From Actinopolymorpha cephalotaxi (GTDB lineage Bacteria > Actinomycetota > Actinomycetes > Propionibacteriales > Actinopolymorphaceae), in the NCBI RefSeq assembly GCF_013408535.1, contig NZ_JACBZA010000001.1, positions 4,424,850 through 4,488,849 on the forward strand: 64,000 nt of DNA, given 5' to 3'. Of the stretch, positions 17,705 through 25,988 are shown piece by piece. The notes beneath the pieces are model-generated. The model did no database searches and was not told the origin of the DNA. It worked only from the letters and a program-made list of their open reading frames with translations. The position numbers were made by a program, and so were the translations under genes. Within the stretch, counting starts at the first letter, position 1. Each line of letters opens with the position of its first letter.

Positions 17705-20700
17705 CTATTGGTTGTCCGGTTCCGGCGCCCGCCCGGACGGTCGGTCCACCGCGAGCAGGCCGGCCTCGGTCGCGGCGATCGCCGCCGCCGTACGCGTGGA
17801 CACGCCCAGCTTGCGCATCGCGGCGCGCAGATGATGGCCGACCGTACGCGGCGAGAGGAACAGCGTCTCGCCGATCTGCCGGTTCGTCAGCCCCCGGGCG
17901 ACCAGGCCGACCACCTCAAGCTCCCGCGGCGAGAGCCGGTCACCGTAGCCGCGCGGGCCCCGCCGCCAGGTCCGGGCCACCTCGACTCCGTGGTGGCGTA
18001 GCAGCCGCGCCACCCGGTCGGCGTCCCATCGAGCACCCAGGGACCGCAGCTCCCGCTCGGCGTCCGACAGCCGCGCGAGACCCCGGCGTTCCTCGCCCGC
18101 GGCGACCAGGCACCGGCCCTCCCCTTCGCTGGCGAGGAGTTCGTCGTACGGACGAGGCAGGGCATGCCATCCCGCGGCCGCGTCGGCGAACAGCGCGGCC
18201 GCCTCGCCCAACCGGCCCCGCGCCTCGGCGACGACCGCCCGGCACACCGTCAGCGCGGCCGCGGGCGCCGGTCCTCCTCGGCCACCCAGACCGGCGGCGA
18301 GCCGGCCGGCCATGTCCGCGGCCGTGTCGACCTGACCGGACGCGACCAGTGCGGCCACCGCGACCGGTGCGATGTCCGTCGCCCACCACCACACGCCCTT
18401 GCGTTCGATCGTCGTGACGTCGCGCGCGAGCACCGTCAGCGCGTCGTCCGCCGCGCCGTCGGCCAGGTGCAGCCGGGCCAGCGCCGCCGCGGCCGGCATG
18501 GCCAACGGGTCGACCACCCCGAGCCGGGCGTACTCCTCGGTGACCTCGGTGAGGTGCCGCCGCGCGGTGTCGCGTTCGCCGCGGGCGAGGGCCACCAGGC
18601 CGAGGAGCTGCCGTGCCTGCAGCTGGTCCAGCGTCACCGACGTCTCCGAGGTGAGCAGCTCGTTCGCCGTGGTTTCGAGGTCGCCCCAGTCGCCGGTGTG
18701 CCAGTCGAGGAAGGCTTCGGTGACGCGGACGGTCGCCCGCAGCCGCTGGTAGTCCGCGGCCTGCAGGTGTTCCAGCGCCGACGCCAGCCGCGGGCGTACC
18801 TCGTCGTAGCGTCCCCACACCACCGCGAGCTGGGCGGCGTTCAGCAGACCTCGCGCGACGACCAGCCGTTCGGACGGACTGTCCGGGTCGGCCGCCTCCC
18901 GCGGAAGCTCCGCCGCCGCCTGCCAGCCCGCCTCCTCGCCCAGCAGCAGCAGGCAGCTCGCGCGGTTGACCGCGAACGACAGCCGGTCGACTTCGGAGGT
19001 CGACGCGGGCAGAGCTTTGGTGCCACGCTCCAGCCATTCCAGGTGGCGGGCGGCCGGCCAGTCCGGGACCAGCGGCATGGCCAGGTTGAGCATCGCGCGC
19101 ATCGCGAGGTCGGGGCGGTGCCCGAGGTCGTCGACGGCCGCCTCGATCGCGGCGTACGCCTCGGGTTCCTCGCTGATCTCGCGGAGCATCCGGCCGAGCA
19201 GCAGCCGAAGCTCGCCACGTGCGGCGGGTGTCGCGACGCCCGCTGCGAGCGCGTTCCGCAGCGCGTCGGCGACCTGCGCCGCGAGGTCGCCGAGCGCGGC
19301 GGTGCCGAGGTGCGCCGCCTCACCGAGTTTGCGGGCCAGCCGGGTTCGCCGGTCGACCGGGTGGTCGCCGGCCGCCAGCAGTTCCAGCAGCGCGGTGACG
19401 GCGAACCGGTCGTCACCGGACCTCAGCGCGAGGTCGGCGCTCGCCTCCGCGTACTCCGTCCAGGCCTCGCGGTCCGCGGCCTCCCGGAAGTGCCGGGCCA
19501 GCCGCGCCACCGGCGGCGGGTCGAGACGCCGGAGCCGCTCGGCCGCCCGCCGGTGCAGGTGGCGGCGGCGAGAGACGGGAATCGCCTCGTCCACGGCCTG
19601 CGAGGCGAGCACGTGCCGGAAGACGAACCGTCCCGGCCCCGCCTCGCGGAGCAGACCCGAGGTCAGCGCGGCGGCGACACCACGCCGGCCGGCCTCGGCG
19701 TCCAGCCCTGGTACGTCGGTGAGCGTCGGCTCGTCGGCAGGGGCGGCCAGGACCGCGGCCGCCTCGAGCACCGCGCGGGTCTCCGGGGCCTGACGCTCGA
19801 CGCGTTCGAGTACGGAGTCGCGCACCGTCGGCGGCACCTGAAGCTGGTCGAGCACCCGGCGCGTCCACTGCCCGCCCCGCTCCACGATGTCGCGGCGGTC
19901 GCGCAGCAGGTGCAGGCATTCCTCCAGGGCGAGCGGCAGCCCGTCCGTACGCGCGTGCAGGAACGCCGCGAACTGCTCCGACACCTGTTCGGTGGCGAAC
20001 ATCGCCGACACCAGGTCGCGGGTTCCGCCGACGTCGAGGGGCTGCAGGTCGATCCGTAGCTGCGCCATCCCCGCCGGTCGCCTGGTGACCAGCCGGCGCA
20101 GCAGTGACCCGGCCGGCACGTCCGCGGGCCGGTAGGTGAGCAGCACGGGCACGCGGGTGTGGCCGGTGGCGTACGTCGTCAGCAGCCACTCCCACGTCGC
20201 CGTGTCGGCCCAGTGGACGTCCTCCACCACCAGCACGTCCACCCGTAGGCACTCCAGGAGTTCGGCGAACGCGCGGAAGAGCCGGTGCCTGGTGGCGATC
20301 GGGTCGGTGAGTACGTCCACCGCGGGTGGCAGCCGGTCCGCGAGCTCGGGGAAGACCGGACGCAGCGCGCCGCCCAGCGGGCTCAACGCCAGCGCGCCGT
20401 CAGGGGGCACCAGCCGGCGTACGCCGTCCAGCACCGGCCCCAGCGGGAACGGCTCCGGCAGCGGCGGGCAGGCAGCGGCCAGTACGACTCGGCCGCCCAA
20501 CGCCGGGGACGCAAGGCATTCGCGGACCAGGCGGGACTTGCCGACGCCGGCCTCGCCCCCGACCAGCACCATCGCCGCCTGTCCGTGCAGGGCGCCGACG
20601 ATCGCCTCGACCTCGGCAGCGCGCCCGACGAACGTCGAGGCCGACGCGGCCAACGGTGAGGTGGCTGATGCCGCCCACGTCGTTGACGGCGGAGTCGACG

Positions 20701-20749
20701 TCGTTGACGGCGGAGTCGACGTAGCCCCTGCCGGCCGTCCCGAACGCAT
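17705..20749 (-). CDS. LAL-family LuxR transcriptional regulator with AAA ATPase domain
   Basis: Second LAL regulator, 1,014 residues. A low-complexity Ser/Thr/Pro leader (residues 9-38) precedes TFVGRAAEVEAI, then Walker A GGEAGVGKS at 64-72 and Walker B VDVLVVEDVHWAD at about 170-182. A long Ala-rich TPR-like sensor region follows, and the C-terminus has the LuxR DNA-binding domain (LSPRELEVVGLVARGLTNRQ ... SPRTVGHHLRAAMRKLGV). It differs clearly from the regulator at 5834, so the two are not a recent duplication. The leader contains a perfect 21-base tandem duplication (20680-20721). Upstream, TACGTT six bases before the start could act as a -10 for a leaderless transcript. Targets unknown; the divergent methyltransferase gene is a candidate. 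Confidence 0.92.
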   Translation of the reverse strand: MRSGRPAGATSTPPSTTSTPPSTTWAASATSPLAASASTFVGRAAEVEAIVGALHGQAAMVLVGGEAGVGKSRLVRECLASPALGGRVVLAAACPPLPEPFPLGPVLDGVRRLVPPDGALALSPLGGALRPVFPELADRLPPAVDVLTDPIATRHRLFRAFAELLECLRVDVLVVEDVHWADTATWEWLLTTYATGHTRVPVLLTYRPADVPAGSLLRRLVTRRPAGMAQLRIDLQPLDVGGTRDLVSAMFATEQVSEQFAAFLHARTDGLPLALEECLHLLRDRRDIVERGGQWTRRVLDQLQVPPTVRDSVLERVERQAPETRAVLEAAAVLAAPADEPTLTDVPGLDAEAGRRGVAAALTSGLLREAGPGRFVFRHVLASQAVDEAIPVSRRRHLHRRAAERLRRLDPPPVARLARHFREAADREAWTEYAEASADLALRSGDDRFAVTALLELLAAGDHPVDRRTRLARKLGEAAHLGTAALGDLAAQVADALRNALAAGVATPAARGELRLLLGRMLREISEEPEAYAAIEAAVDDLGHRPDLAMRAMLNLAMPLVPDWPAARHLEWLERGTKALPASTSEVDRLSFAVNRASCLLLLGEEAGWQAAAELPREAADPDSPSERLVVARGLLNAAQLAVVWGRYDEVRPRLASALEHLQAADYQRLRATVRVTEAFLDWHTGDWGDLETTANELLTSETSVTLDQLQARQLLGLVALARGERDTARRHLTEVTEEYARLGVVDPLAMPAAAALARLHLADGAADDALTVLARDVTTIERKGVWWWATDIAPVAVAALVASGQVDTAADMAGRLAAGLGGRGGPAPAAALTVCRAVVAEARGRLGEAAALFADAAAGWHALPRPYDELLASEGEGRCLVAAGEERRGLARLSDAERELRSLGARWDADRVARLLRHHGVEVARTWRRGPRGYGDRLSPRELEVVGLVARGLTNRQIGETLFLSPRTVGHHLRAAMRKLGVSTRTAAAIAATEAGLLAVDRPSGRAPEPDNQ
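20680..20721. repeat. Perfect 21-bp tandem duplication inside a LAL regulator gene
   Basis: Two identical 21-base units, 20680-20700 and 20701-20721, in frame with the regulator, each adding seven residues to its Ser/Thr/Pro-rich N-terminal leader. A copy-number-variable tract of this kind would alter only the linker length. Confidence 0.9.
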
Positions 20750-20832
20750 CGCCCGAACGTACTACGGCGCCGACCTCGCCCGGCACCTTAATCCGGTTGC
20801 CTCCCGCGTGCGGCCTCGACAGACTCCGCGGC

Positions 20833-21585
20833 GTGGAGGACGACGAGCTGACCCGGTTGCTGACGAACGAGCGCTACCCCCGGTCGGGGCGATACTCCGC
20901 CCGCTGGATGGTGGACAACGCCATGGGCCCGAACCCCGTATGGCTGGCTGAAGCCTTGACGGAGGTCATGCCGCTCGAACCCGGCATGCGGGTCCTGGAC
21001 ATGGGCTGCGGCAAGGCGCTCACCTCGATCTTCCTTGCCCGGGAGTTCGGCGTACGGGTGTGGGCCACCGACCTGTGGATCGATGCCGCGCAGAACTGGT
21101 CCCGCATCGAGGAGGCCGACCTACGTGGCCGGGTGCATCCGGTGCACGCCGAGGCACGTGCGCTTCCGTTCGAGGAGGGCTTCTTCGACGCCCTGGTCAG
21201 CGTCGACTCCTACCACTACTTCGGTACCGACGACCTGTATCTCGGCTACTACGCGCGATTCGTCAAGCTTGGCGGCCCGATCGGCATGGTGGTCCCCGGT
21301 CTCGCGGAGGAACCACCGTCGTATCCGCCGGCACATCTGGCGCCCTACTGGAAGTGGGACTTCTGTTCCTTCCACAGCCCGGACTGGTGGCGCTCCCACT
21401 GGGAGAAGACCGGCCAGGTCACCGTCGACCTGGCCGACCGGATTCCCGGCGGCTGGGCGGACTGGCTGCGCTGGAACGACGTGTGCGACCGCGACTTCGG
21501 CGAGCCCCGGGATGAGGCGGAGATGCTTCGTGCCGACGCCGGGCGGCTGCTGGGTTTCAGCCGGGTGGTCGCGCGACGACGTTGA
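20833..21585 (+). CDS. Class I SAM-dependent methyltransferase
   Basis: Soluble methyltransferase, 250 residues from GTG 20833. SAM-binding motif I is VLDMGCGKAL (residues 54-63), followed by the acidic motif II end ATDLW (78-82) and a motif IV-like FFDALVSVDSYHYFG. The C-terminal part (WRSHWEKTGQVTVDLADRIP) is typical of small-molecule methyltransferases of the Methyltransf_11/25 group. The open frame extends back to 20797 but those codons look non-coding; no strong ribosome site is present, so the message may be leaderless. It is divergent from the LAL regulator across about 80 bases. Methyl acceptor unknown. Confidence 0.85.
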   Translation: MEDDELTRLLTNERYPRSGRYSARWMVDNAMGPNPVWLAEALTEVMPLEPGMRVLDMGCGKALTSIFLAREFGVRVWATDLWIDAAQNWSRIEEADLRGRVHPVHAEARALPFEEGFFDALVSVDSYHYFGTDDLYLGYYARFVKLGGPIGMVVPGLAEEPPSYPPAHLAPYWKWDFCSFHSPDWWRSHWEKTGQVTVDLADRIPGGWADWLRWNDVCDRDFGEPRDEAEMLRADAGRLLGFSRVVARRR

Positions 21586-21765
21586 GAGCTCGGGAGTTGT
21601 GTCGTGCCGTCAACCTGCGGTTGGCGGTCGTGGTGGACTGGAAAGATGGAGGGGGAACCGGACTCCGGTGGGGGCACCTTCTGCACCACCGCAAGCGTGC
21701 CTTGTCACCTGCTCGCCTTTGCCCGTACGAAGCGCATGCCCGCGAGGGCGGCCGAGGAGGAAGCG

Positions 21766-22092
21766 ATGACCGCCACTGCTCACGCCCGGGCCGAGGAGCA
21801 CGAGCACCACACCCACGGGCCCGGCTGCGGACACGAGTCCGTGGTGCACAACGACCACGTCGACTATTTCCACGGCGACCACGCGCATCGCGAACATGCC
21901 GGACACTACGACGAGTGCACGACCTGCCAGTGCGGCAACTGTCAGGATGTGTGCGCCCGTTGCCGCTGTGCGGACTGCACCTGCCCAAGCTGCAACCACG
22001 GCACCTGCTCGTGCCGGAACTGCGGCGGTGAGAGCTGCGCCAACTGCGCCTGTGCCGACTGCGACTGTCCGACCTGCTCACACGCGGGCTGA
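21766..22092 (+). CDS. His-rich N-terminus fused to metallothionein-like Cys-rich domain, probable metal-binding protein
   Basis: 108 residues with two clearly different halves. Residues 1-48 are His/Asp-rich (HTHGPGCGHESVVHNDHVDY, then a HGDHAHREHAGHYD run), a pattern I know from small actinobacterial and proteobacterial proteins associated with zinc. Residues 49-108 carry 19 cysteines in CxC, CxxC and CxCxxC spacings, with two near-copies (CARCRCADCTCPSC and CANCACADCDCPTC). That density and spacing are those of a metallothionein. ATG 21766 is chosen for the GAGGAGGAAG ribosome site just upstream; the frame back to 21604 is not supported. No membrane segment or signal peptide: likely cytosolic metal storage or buffering. 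No Zur- or Cmt-like operator was recognised upstream. Convergent with a sigma factor gene. Confidence 0.8.
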   Translation: MTATAHARAEEHEHHTHGPGCGHESVVHNDHVDYFHGDHAHREHAGHYDECTTCQCGNCQDVCARCRCADCTCPSCNHGTCSCRNCGGESCANCACADCDCPTCSHAG

Positions 22093-22151
22093 ATCTCCAG
22101 CGCCTGTACGAGCTGGACCGGCACGAACGGGCCCCACTGTGGCCGCGTCAC

Positions 22152-23144
22152 TCAGACGGTGAGCGTGGCCTCGATACCGAACACAGGCACGAGACGTGGC
22201 TCGTTGAAGGCCGTGATCCGGGCGATCCGAGCATCGATCAACGTCAGAACCTGCACACCATAAGCCGCGTACACATCGCCGCCCACCTGCTTGTGGACCA
22301 CAAGGGCGGGCTGCCCGTTGGCCCGGGTGGGCACCATCCGCCACTGGCCGCCGCCCAGGACCCGACTGCTCAGAAACCCGATGACGGCCGCCCGCCCGGT
22401 GAACCAGGTCGGGATCGGCGGCATCTCCATCTCCACATCGGCCCTCACCAGCCCCACCAGCGCGGCGGCGTCGGCCCGGGTGAACGCGTCGACATAACGG
22501 TCGAGCAGCTCCCGGATGGCCTTCTCGTCAGGCTCGGCCAACTCGTCCTCGACCGGCCCGGCCTCGGCCAGGCGGGCCCGTGCCCGACGCAGCGCACTGT
22601 CGACAGCCGCGGTGGTCGTGTCGAGAATCTCGGCGACCTCGACCGTCCGGAAGGCGAGCACGTCACGCAAAGTCAGCACGGCCCGCTGCCGTGCACTAAG
22701 CAGCTGGAGCGCGGCGATGAATGCCAGCCGCACTCCGCTCCGCCCGGACACGACGGCAGCCGGATCTCCGGTGCCGAACAGTGAGTCCGGTGCCGGCTCG
22801 AGCCACGGCACCGACGGATCTCGGTCGGCCACGGCCACCCGCGGATCGTCCGAGGGCGCGCCCAGCCCTGACGGAAGCGGCCGCCGGGAGCGCGTTTCCA
22901 GGGCCGTGAGGCAGGTCGTGGTCGCGATCTTGTACAACCACCGCCGCACCGAGGATCGCCCCTCGAACCGCCCGTACCCTCGCCAGGCACGCAGATAGGT
23001 CTCCTGCACCAGGTCCTCGGCGTCGTGGATGGACCCGAGAATCCGGTAGCAGTGCGCGAGTAGCTCGGGCCGGTAGGGTTCGGCCACAGTGGCGAAGTCG
23101 GCGTGGGACGGCATCGCGGCCACTCCCCGTGGTGCGGATTCCAT
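22152..23144 (-). CDS. ECF RNA polymerase sigma factor with SnoaL-like C-terminal domain (SigG/ECF56-like)
   Basis: 330 residues. Sigma-70 region 2 spans about 15-85 (LLAHCYRILGSIHDAEDLVQETYLRAWRG..., the -10 recognition and core-binding region) and region 4 about 165-215 (LLSARQRAVLTLRDVLAFRT ... TTTAAVDSALRRARARL, the -35 recognition helix). The last about 115 residues form a SnoaL-like fold (LLDRYVDAFTRADAAALVGL ... WFTGRAAVIGFL), which in ECF41/ECF56-type factors regulates activity in place of an anti-sigma factor. ATG 23144 lies 11 bases after the stop of the SDR gene, so the two are probably one transcript. A second ATG ten codons in (before PSHADF) is an alternative start. Confidence 0.9.
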   Translation of the reverse strand: MESAPRGVAAMPSHADFATVAEPYRPELLAHCYRILGSIHDAEDLVQETYLRAWRGYGRFEGRSSVRRWLYKIATTTCLTALETRSRRPLPSGLGAPSDDPRVAVADRDPSVPWLEPAPDSLFGTGDPAAVVSGRSGVRLAFIAALQLLSARQRAVLTLRDVLAFRTVEVAEILDTTTAAVDSALRRARARLAEAGPVEDELAEPDEKAIRELLDRYVDAFTRADAAALVGLVRADVEMEMPPIPTWFTGRAAVIGFLSSRVLGGGQWRMVPTRANGQPALVVHKQVGGDVYAAYGVQVLTLIDARIARITAFNEPRLVPVFGIEATLTV

Positions 23145-23155
23145 TGTCGGACGAT

Positions 23156-23899
23156 TCAGCTGAGCGGGCGCAACTCGGCACCGCTGACAACGTACTCCGA
23201 AGCACCATCGGAGTCCCCTGCGACATCGAGTACGGCTTTGGCAACCTGCTCCGGACCGAGAATCGACTCGAGCCCTTCAGCAAAGGCGTCCGGGGTGATG
23301 CCCTGCCGCGCGGCGTACCCCGCGACCCCGACGGAGCCGAGGCCGGTCGTCGGCGTCAGTTGCGGAAGCAACGCGACGAACCGAATACCGAGCCCGCTCC
23401 TCTCCGACTCCTCCGCGGCATACCCCCGCATGTACCGGATAGCCTGCTTGGCACTGGCGTACCCGCCACTCAGCGGAGAGCCGGCCAGAGCGGCGCCACT
23501 CGACATGGCGACGACAACGCTCCCCGGCACCAGCGGCGCCAACAACGCCGCCCGCGTCCAGACGAACATCTGACGGGTGTCGATGTGCCAGTTCCGGCTG
23601 AACGTCTCCCAGGTCTGCTCCTGCAGGGGAGCCATGTGTGGGGTGGCCCCGGCGTTGAGCACGAGCAGACCGGGCTGGTACTCGCTGATCACGTCTCGGG
23701 CCAGAGCTTCGTCGGTCGCATCGCCGACGAAGGCGGTGAAACCTTCACCAAGCACCTCACGTACGGCACTCAGGTCCCTCTCATCGCGCGCGACGCCGAC
23801 GACGCGGGTCCCCAGGGCGACGAGAGCGGCGGCAATGGCCCGCCCGAAGCCACGGCTCGCACCGGTGACGACGGCGGTCTCGAAGGTGGTCTCGGACAT
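23156..23899 (-). CDS. SDR-family oxidoreductase
   Basis: Short-chain dehydrogenase/reductase, 247 residues. Nucleotide-binding glycine motif TGASRGFGRA near the N-terminus, the structural LLVLNAGA motif, and the catalytic Ser with YxxxK (YASAK) later. The ATG at 23899 is chosen for GGGAGG about 6 bases upstream; the frame reaching 23989 is rejected. Directly upstream of, and probably co-transcribed with, the ECF sigma gene; NAD(P)-linked partner oxidoreductases of this kind are common targets of SnoaL-type ECF factors (inference). Substrate unknown. Confidence 0.9.
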   Translation of the reverse strand: MSETTFETAVVTGASRGFGRAIAAALVALGTRVVGVARDERDLSAVREVLGEGFTAFVGDATDEALARDVISEYQPGLLVLNAGATPHMAPLQEQTWETFSRNWHIDTRQMFVWTRAALLAPLVPGSVVVAMSSGAALAGSPLSGGYASAKQAIRYMRGYAAEESERSGLGIRFVALLPQLTPTTGLGSVGVAGYAARQGITPDAFAEGLESILGPEQVAKAVLDVAGDSDGASEYVVSGAELRPLS

Positions 23900-24019
23900 C
23901 GGAGCCTCCCGCGGTAGTGGTGTGCGTTCCCCCATCAAGACCGGTGACCACCGGAAAATCCGTCGCCGGACCCAAAGAATTTTCGCCACCCGGTCGCCGT
24001 GGCAGCGAACCGTCTCGTC

Positions 24020-25714
24020 TCAGGGGCGGAGGATGCGCTGCTGCGGGTCCACCCACTCCGGGGGTACGTACTCGGGGTGGCCGTGGCTGCCCATCCGCAC
24101 CAGCCAGCCTTTGTGGTGGACGGTGACGTGGTGGAAGCGGCACAACAGCACACCGTTGTTCAGGTCGGTGGGGCCGCCGTGGTCCCAGGCGGTCATGTGG
24201 TGGGTGATGCAGCGTGGTTCGGGGATGTTGCAGCCGGGGAAGTGGCAGTGGCTGCCGTCGCGGATCGCGAGTGCTCGTCGCTGGTGTTCCCTGAAGAACC
24301 GGTCGGAGCGGCCGAGGTCGAGCACCTGCCCGTCGCCTGCGAGGACGACCGGGATGAGGTCGGCCTCGCACGCCAACCGGCGCACCGTCGCCGCCGAGAT
24401 GGGTTTGCCGTCGGCGCCGAGGTAACGGGCCGACCCGCCACCTCCACACCTGGGGCACCCGTCGTGCGGGTCGATGGCGTCCTTCAGCCCCACCGCACGC
24501 TGGAGTTCGGCGTCATCCTCCTCGGTTCCGGGGTCGGTGTTCGGTTGTGGGGGTTGGACCGGTTCTCGCGGTGGGGGTATCCCGTCGGCGGGTGATCCGG
24601 TGCCGGGTGGTGGCCGTTTCTGCTTGCCTGGCTGGGATTCCTGGCCTTCGTCCTGACCTCTGGCCTCCTCTGTCGTCGGTTCGCCGGCCTGGTCGGGGTC
24701 CTTGGCCGCGTTCTTCGCGTTCTTGGCGTTGCCTGTGTCCTTGCTGGTGCCGTACTTGGGGTCGGTGCAGGGGCAGGTGCAGGGCCGGGGGGGTACGGGG
24801 GTGGCGGTGTCGTCGATCGTCCCGGCACCGGTGCCGGTCAGGAGGACGTCCATCGGGATGGTGACCGCGACCTGGGGTGGTCGGCCGCCGCGTACGGGTG
24901 CGGTGGTGGCGGCGGCGAGCAGGCCGAGGGCTTCGGCGAACGCGTCCCCTCGCCGCTGTTCGATCGGCCGCCGGTCCGGCTCTGCGCCCTTCTTCGGCTC
25001 GGCCAACGGTTCGATGATCTTGCGGAACAGTTCCATCTCCCACGACGGCAAAGTGATCCGCACCGTCTCCGACTGGGGGATGCCGTTGGGCAGGTACCGC
25101 AGGGACCGTTTCTGTTCGGCCTTGCGGTCCTTCTTCGCCAGTTCTTCACCCTCCAGCCGTTCGGCCTCTTCGGGCGCGATGCGTTCCAGCAGCGACTCGC
25201 CCATTCCACGGAGTTCGTCGGGGTTGGCGAAGCCGGCCTTCTCGATCAGGAACTCCTCCGCCCAGTGCCGCTCGTCCGCCCCCACGTATTCGGGGAGTTT
25301 CTTCAGTGCTTCGGCGATCACTTTCGCCTGCATCGCCGACACCGCCCCGGCGGCCATCGCCTCCAGGGTCAGCCGCGCCACCTTGCCCAGGGCGCGGGCC
25401 AGCCCGACGACTGCGGACGCCTCCCGCTGGCCCAGCCGCTGCGCCGTGCGCAGGTAGACGGTGGCGTTGGGGGAGCCGGTCAGCCTGCCGATGTCACAGG
25501 CCTCCGCCAGAGCCACCAGGTCCAGCTCCAGCGCCTCCAGCCGGGCCTTCTTCGCCCGCGCCGCAGCGATCACCGCCCCCATGTCCTCCGGCTTCAGGCC
25601 ACCCTTCGGCGCCACCCACGCCTCGTCCAGCGGAGCGTCGACCCGATCGAGCGCAGCCAGGATCCGGCCGGCGGCATCACCACCGGTCCAGGCACCCCAC
25701 TCACTCGAAGACAT
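24020..25714 (-). CDS. DUF222 / HNH endonuclease-signature protein (13E12-like)
   Basis: 564 residues. Residues about 20-330 are the helical DUF222 domain typical of actinobacterial 13E12-repeat proteins; a Pro/Asp/Glu-rich linker (about 340-420) follows, and the C-terminus carries an HNH module: CHFPGCNIPEPRCITHHMTAWDHGG, NNGVLLCRFHH and the terminal HHVTVHHKGW. The family is widespread in actinobacterial genomes, often multicopy, with nuclease activity predicted but rarely shown. The ATG start at 25714 opens directly on MSSSEWGAWTGG. Its presence is often linked to past mobile-element activity, but no element boundary is visible here. Confidence 0.88.
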   Translation of the reverse strand: MSSSEWGAWTGGDAAGRILAALDRVDAPLDEAWVAPKGGLKPEDMGAVIAAARAKKARLEALELDLVALAEACDIGRLTGSPNATVYLRTAQRLGQREASAVVGLARALGKVARLTLEAMAAGAVSAMQAKVIAEALKKLPEYVGADERHWAEEFLIEKAGFANPDELRGMGESLLERIAPEEAERLEGEELAKKDRKAEQKRSLRYLPNGIPQSETVRITLPSWEMELFRKIIEPLAEPKKGAEPDRRPIEQRRGDAFAEALGLLAAATTAPVRGGRPPQVAVTIPMDVLLTGTGAGTIDDTATPVPPRPCTCPCTDPKYGTSKDTGNAKNAKNAAKDPDQAGEPTTEEARGQDEGQESQPGKQKRPPPGTGSPADGIPPPREPVQPPQPNTDPGTEEDDAELQRAVGLKDAIDPHDGCPRCGGGGSARYLGADGKPISAATVRRLACEADLIPVVLAGDGQVLDLGRSDRFFREHQRRALAIRDGSHCHFPGCNIPEPRCITHHMTAWDHGGPTDLNNGVLLCRFHHVTVHHKGWLVRMGSHGHPEYVPPEWVDPQQRILRP

Positions 25715-25800
25715 GATCGAATCGTACCGGCCACCACCGACAAGCCCAGGTTGCCCACAGAGCGGGATTCCTCAACGTACACAGGAGTTCTGCGCCTGCA

Positions 25801-25824
25801 GTTGACAGATGATCGCGGGTCAAC
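25801..25824. promoter_or_regulatory. Inverted repeat in the divergent region upstream of the HNH gene
   Basis: GTTGAC (25801-25806) and GTCAAC (25819-25824) form a perfect 6-base inverted repeat with a 12-base spacer, 87 bases upstream of the HNH gene and 165 bases upstream of the binding-protein-like gene. It could be an operator; the left arm also reads as a TTGAC-type -35. The rest of 25715-25988 holds no convincing gene. Confidence 0.3.
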
Positions 25825-25988
25825 AAGCCTTCCTCAGCGTACGGCGATCTCGTCCAGCAGCTCCATCGGCACCTTCTTCACCGTCACGTGGTCATGGCCC
25901 GACAGCGACGCTTCAGAAGCCGGACGCGGCCGTTGAACCACACGACGTCGACCATGACCACCGAGCACCGTTCGGTACGCTCCCCCAC

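Noticed and set aside
25834-25887. Short minus-strand frame reading MTVKKVPMELLDEIAVR
   Set aside because: Looks protein-like but only 17 codons, no extension in frame; could be a fragment of a lost gene, not enough to call.
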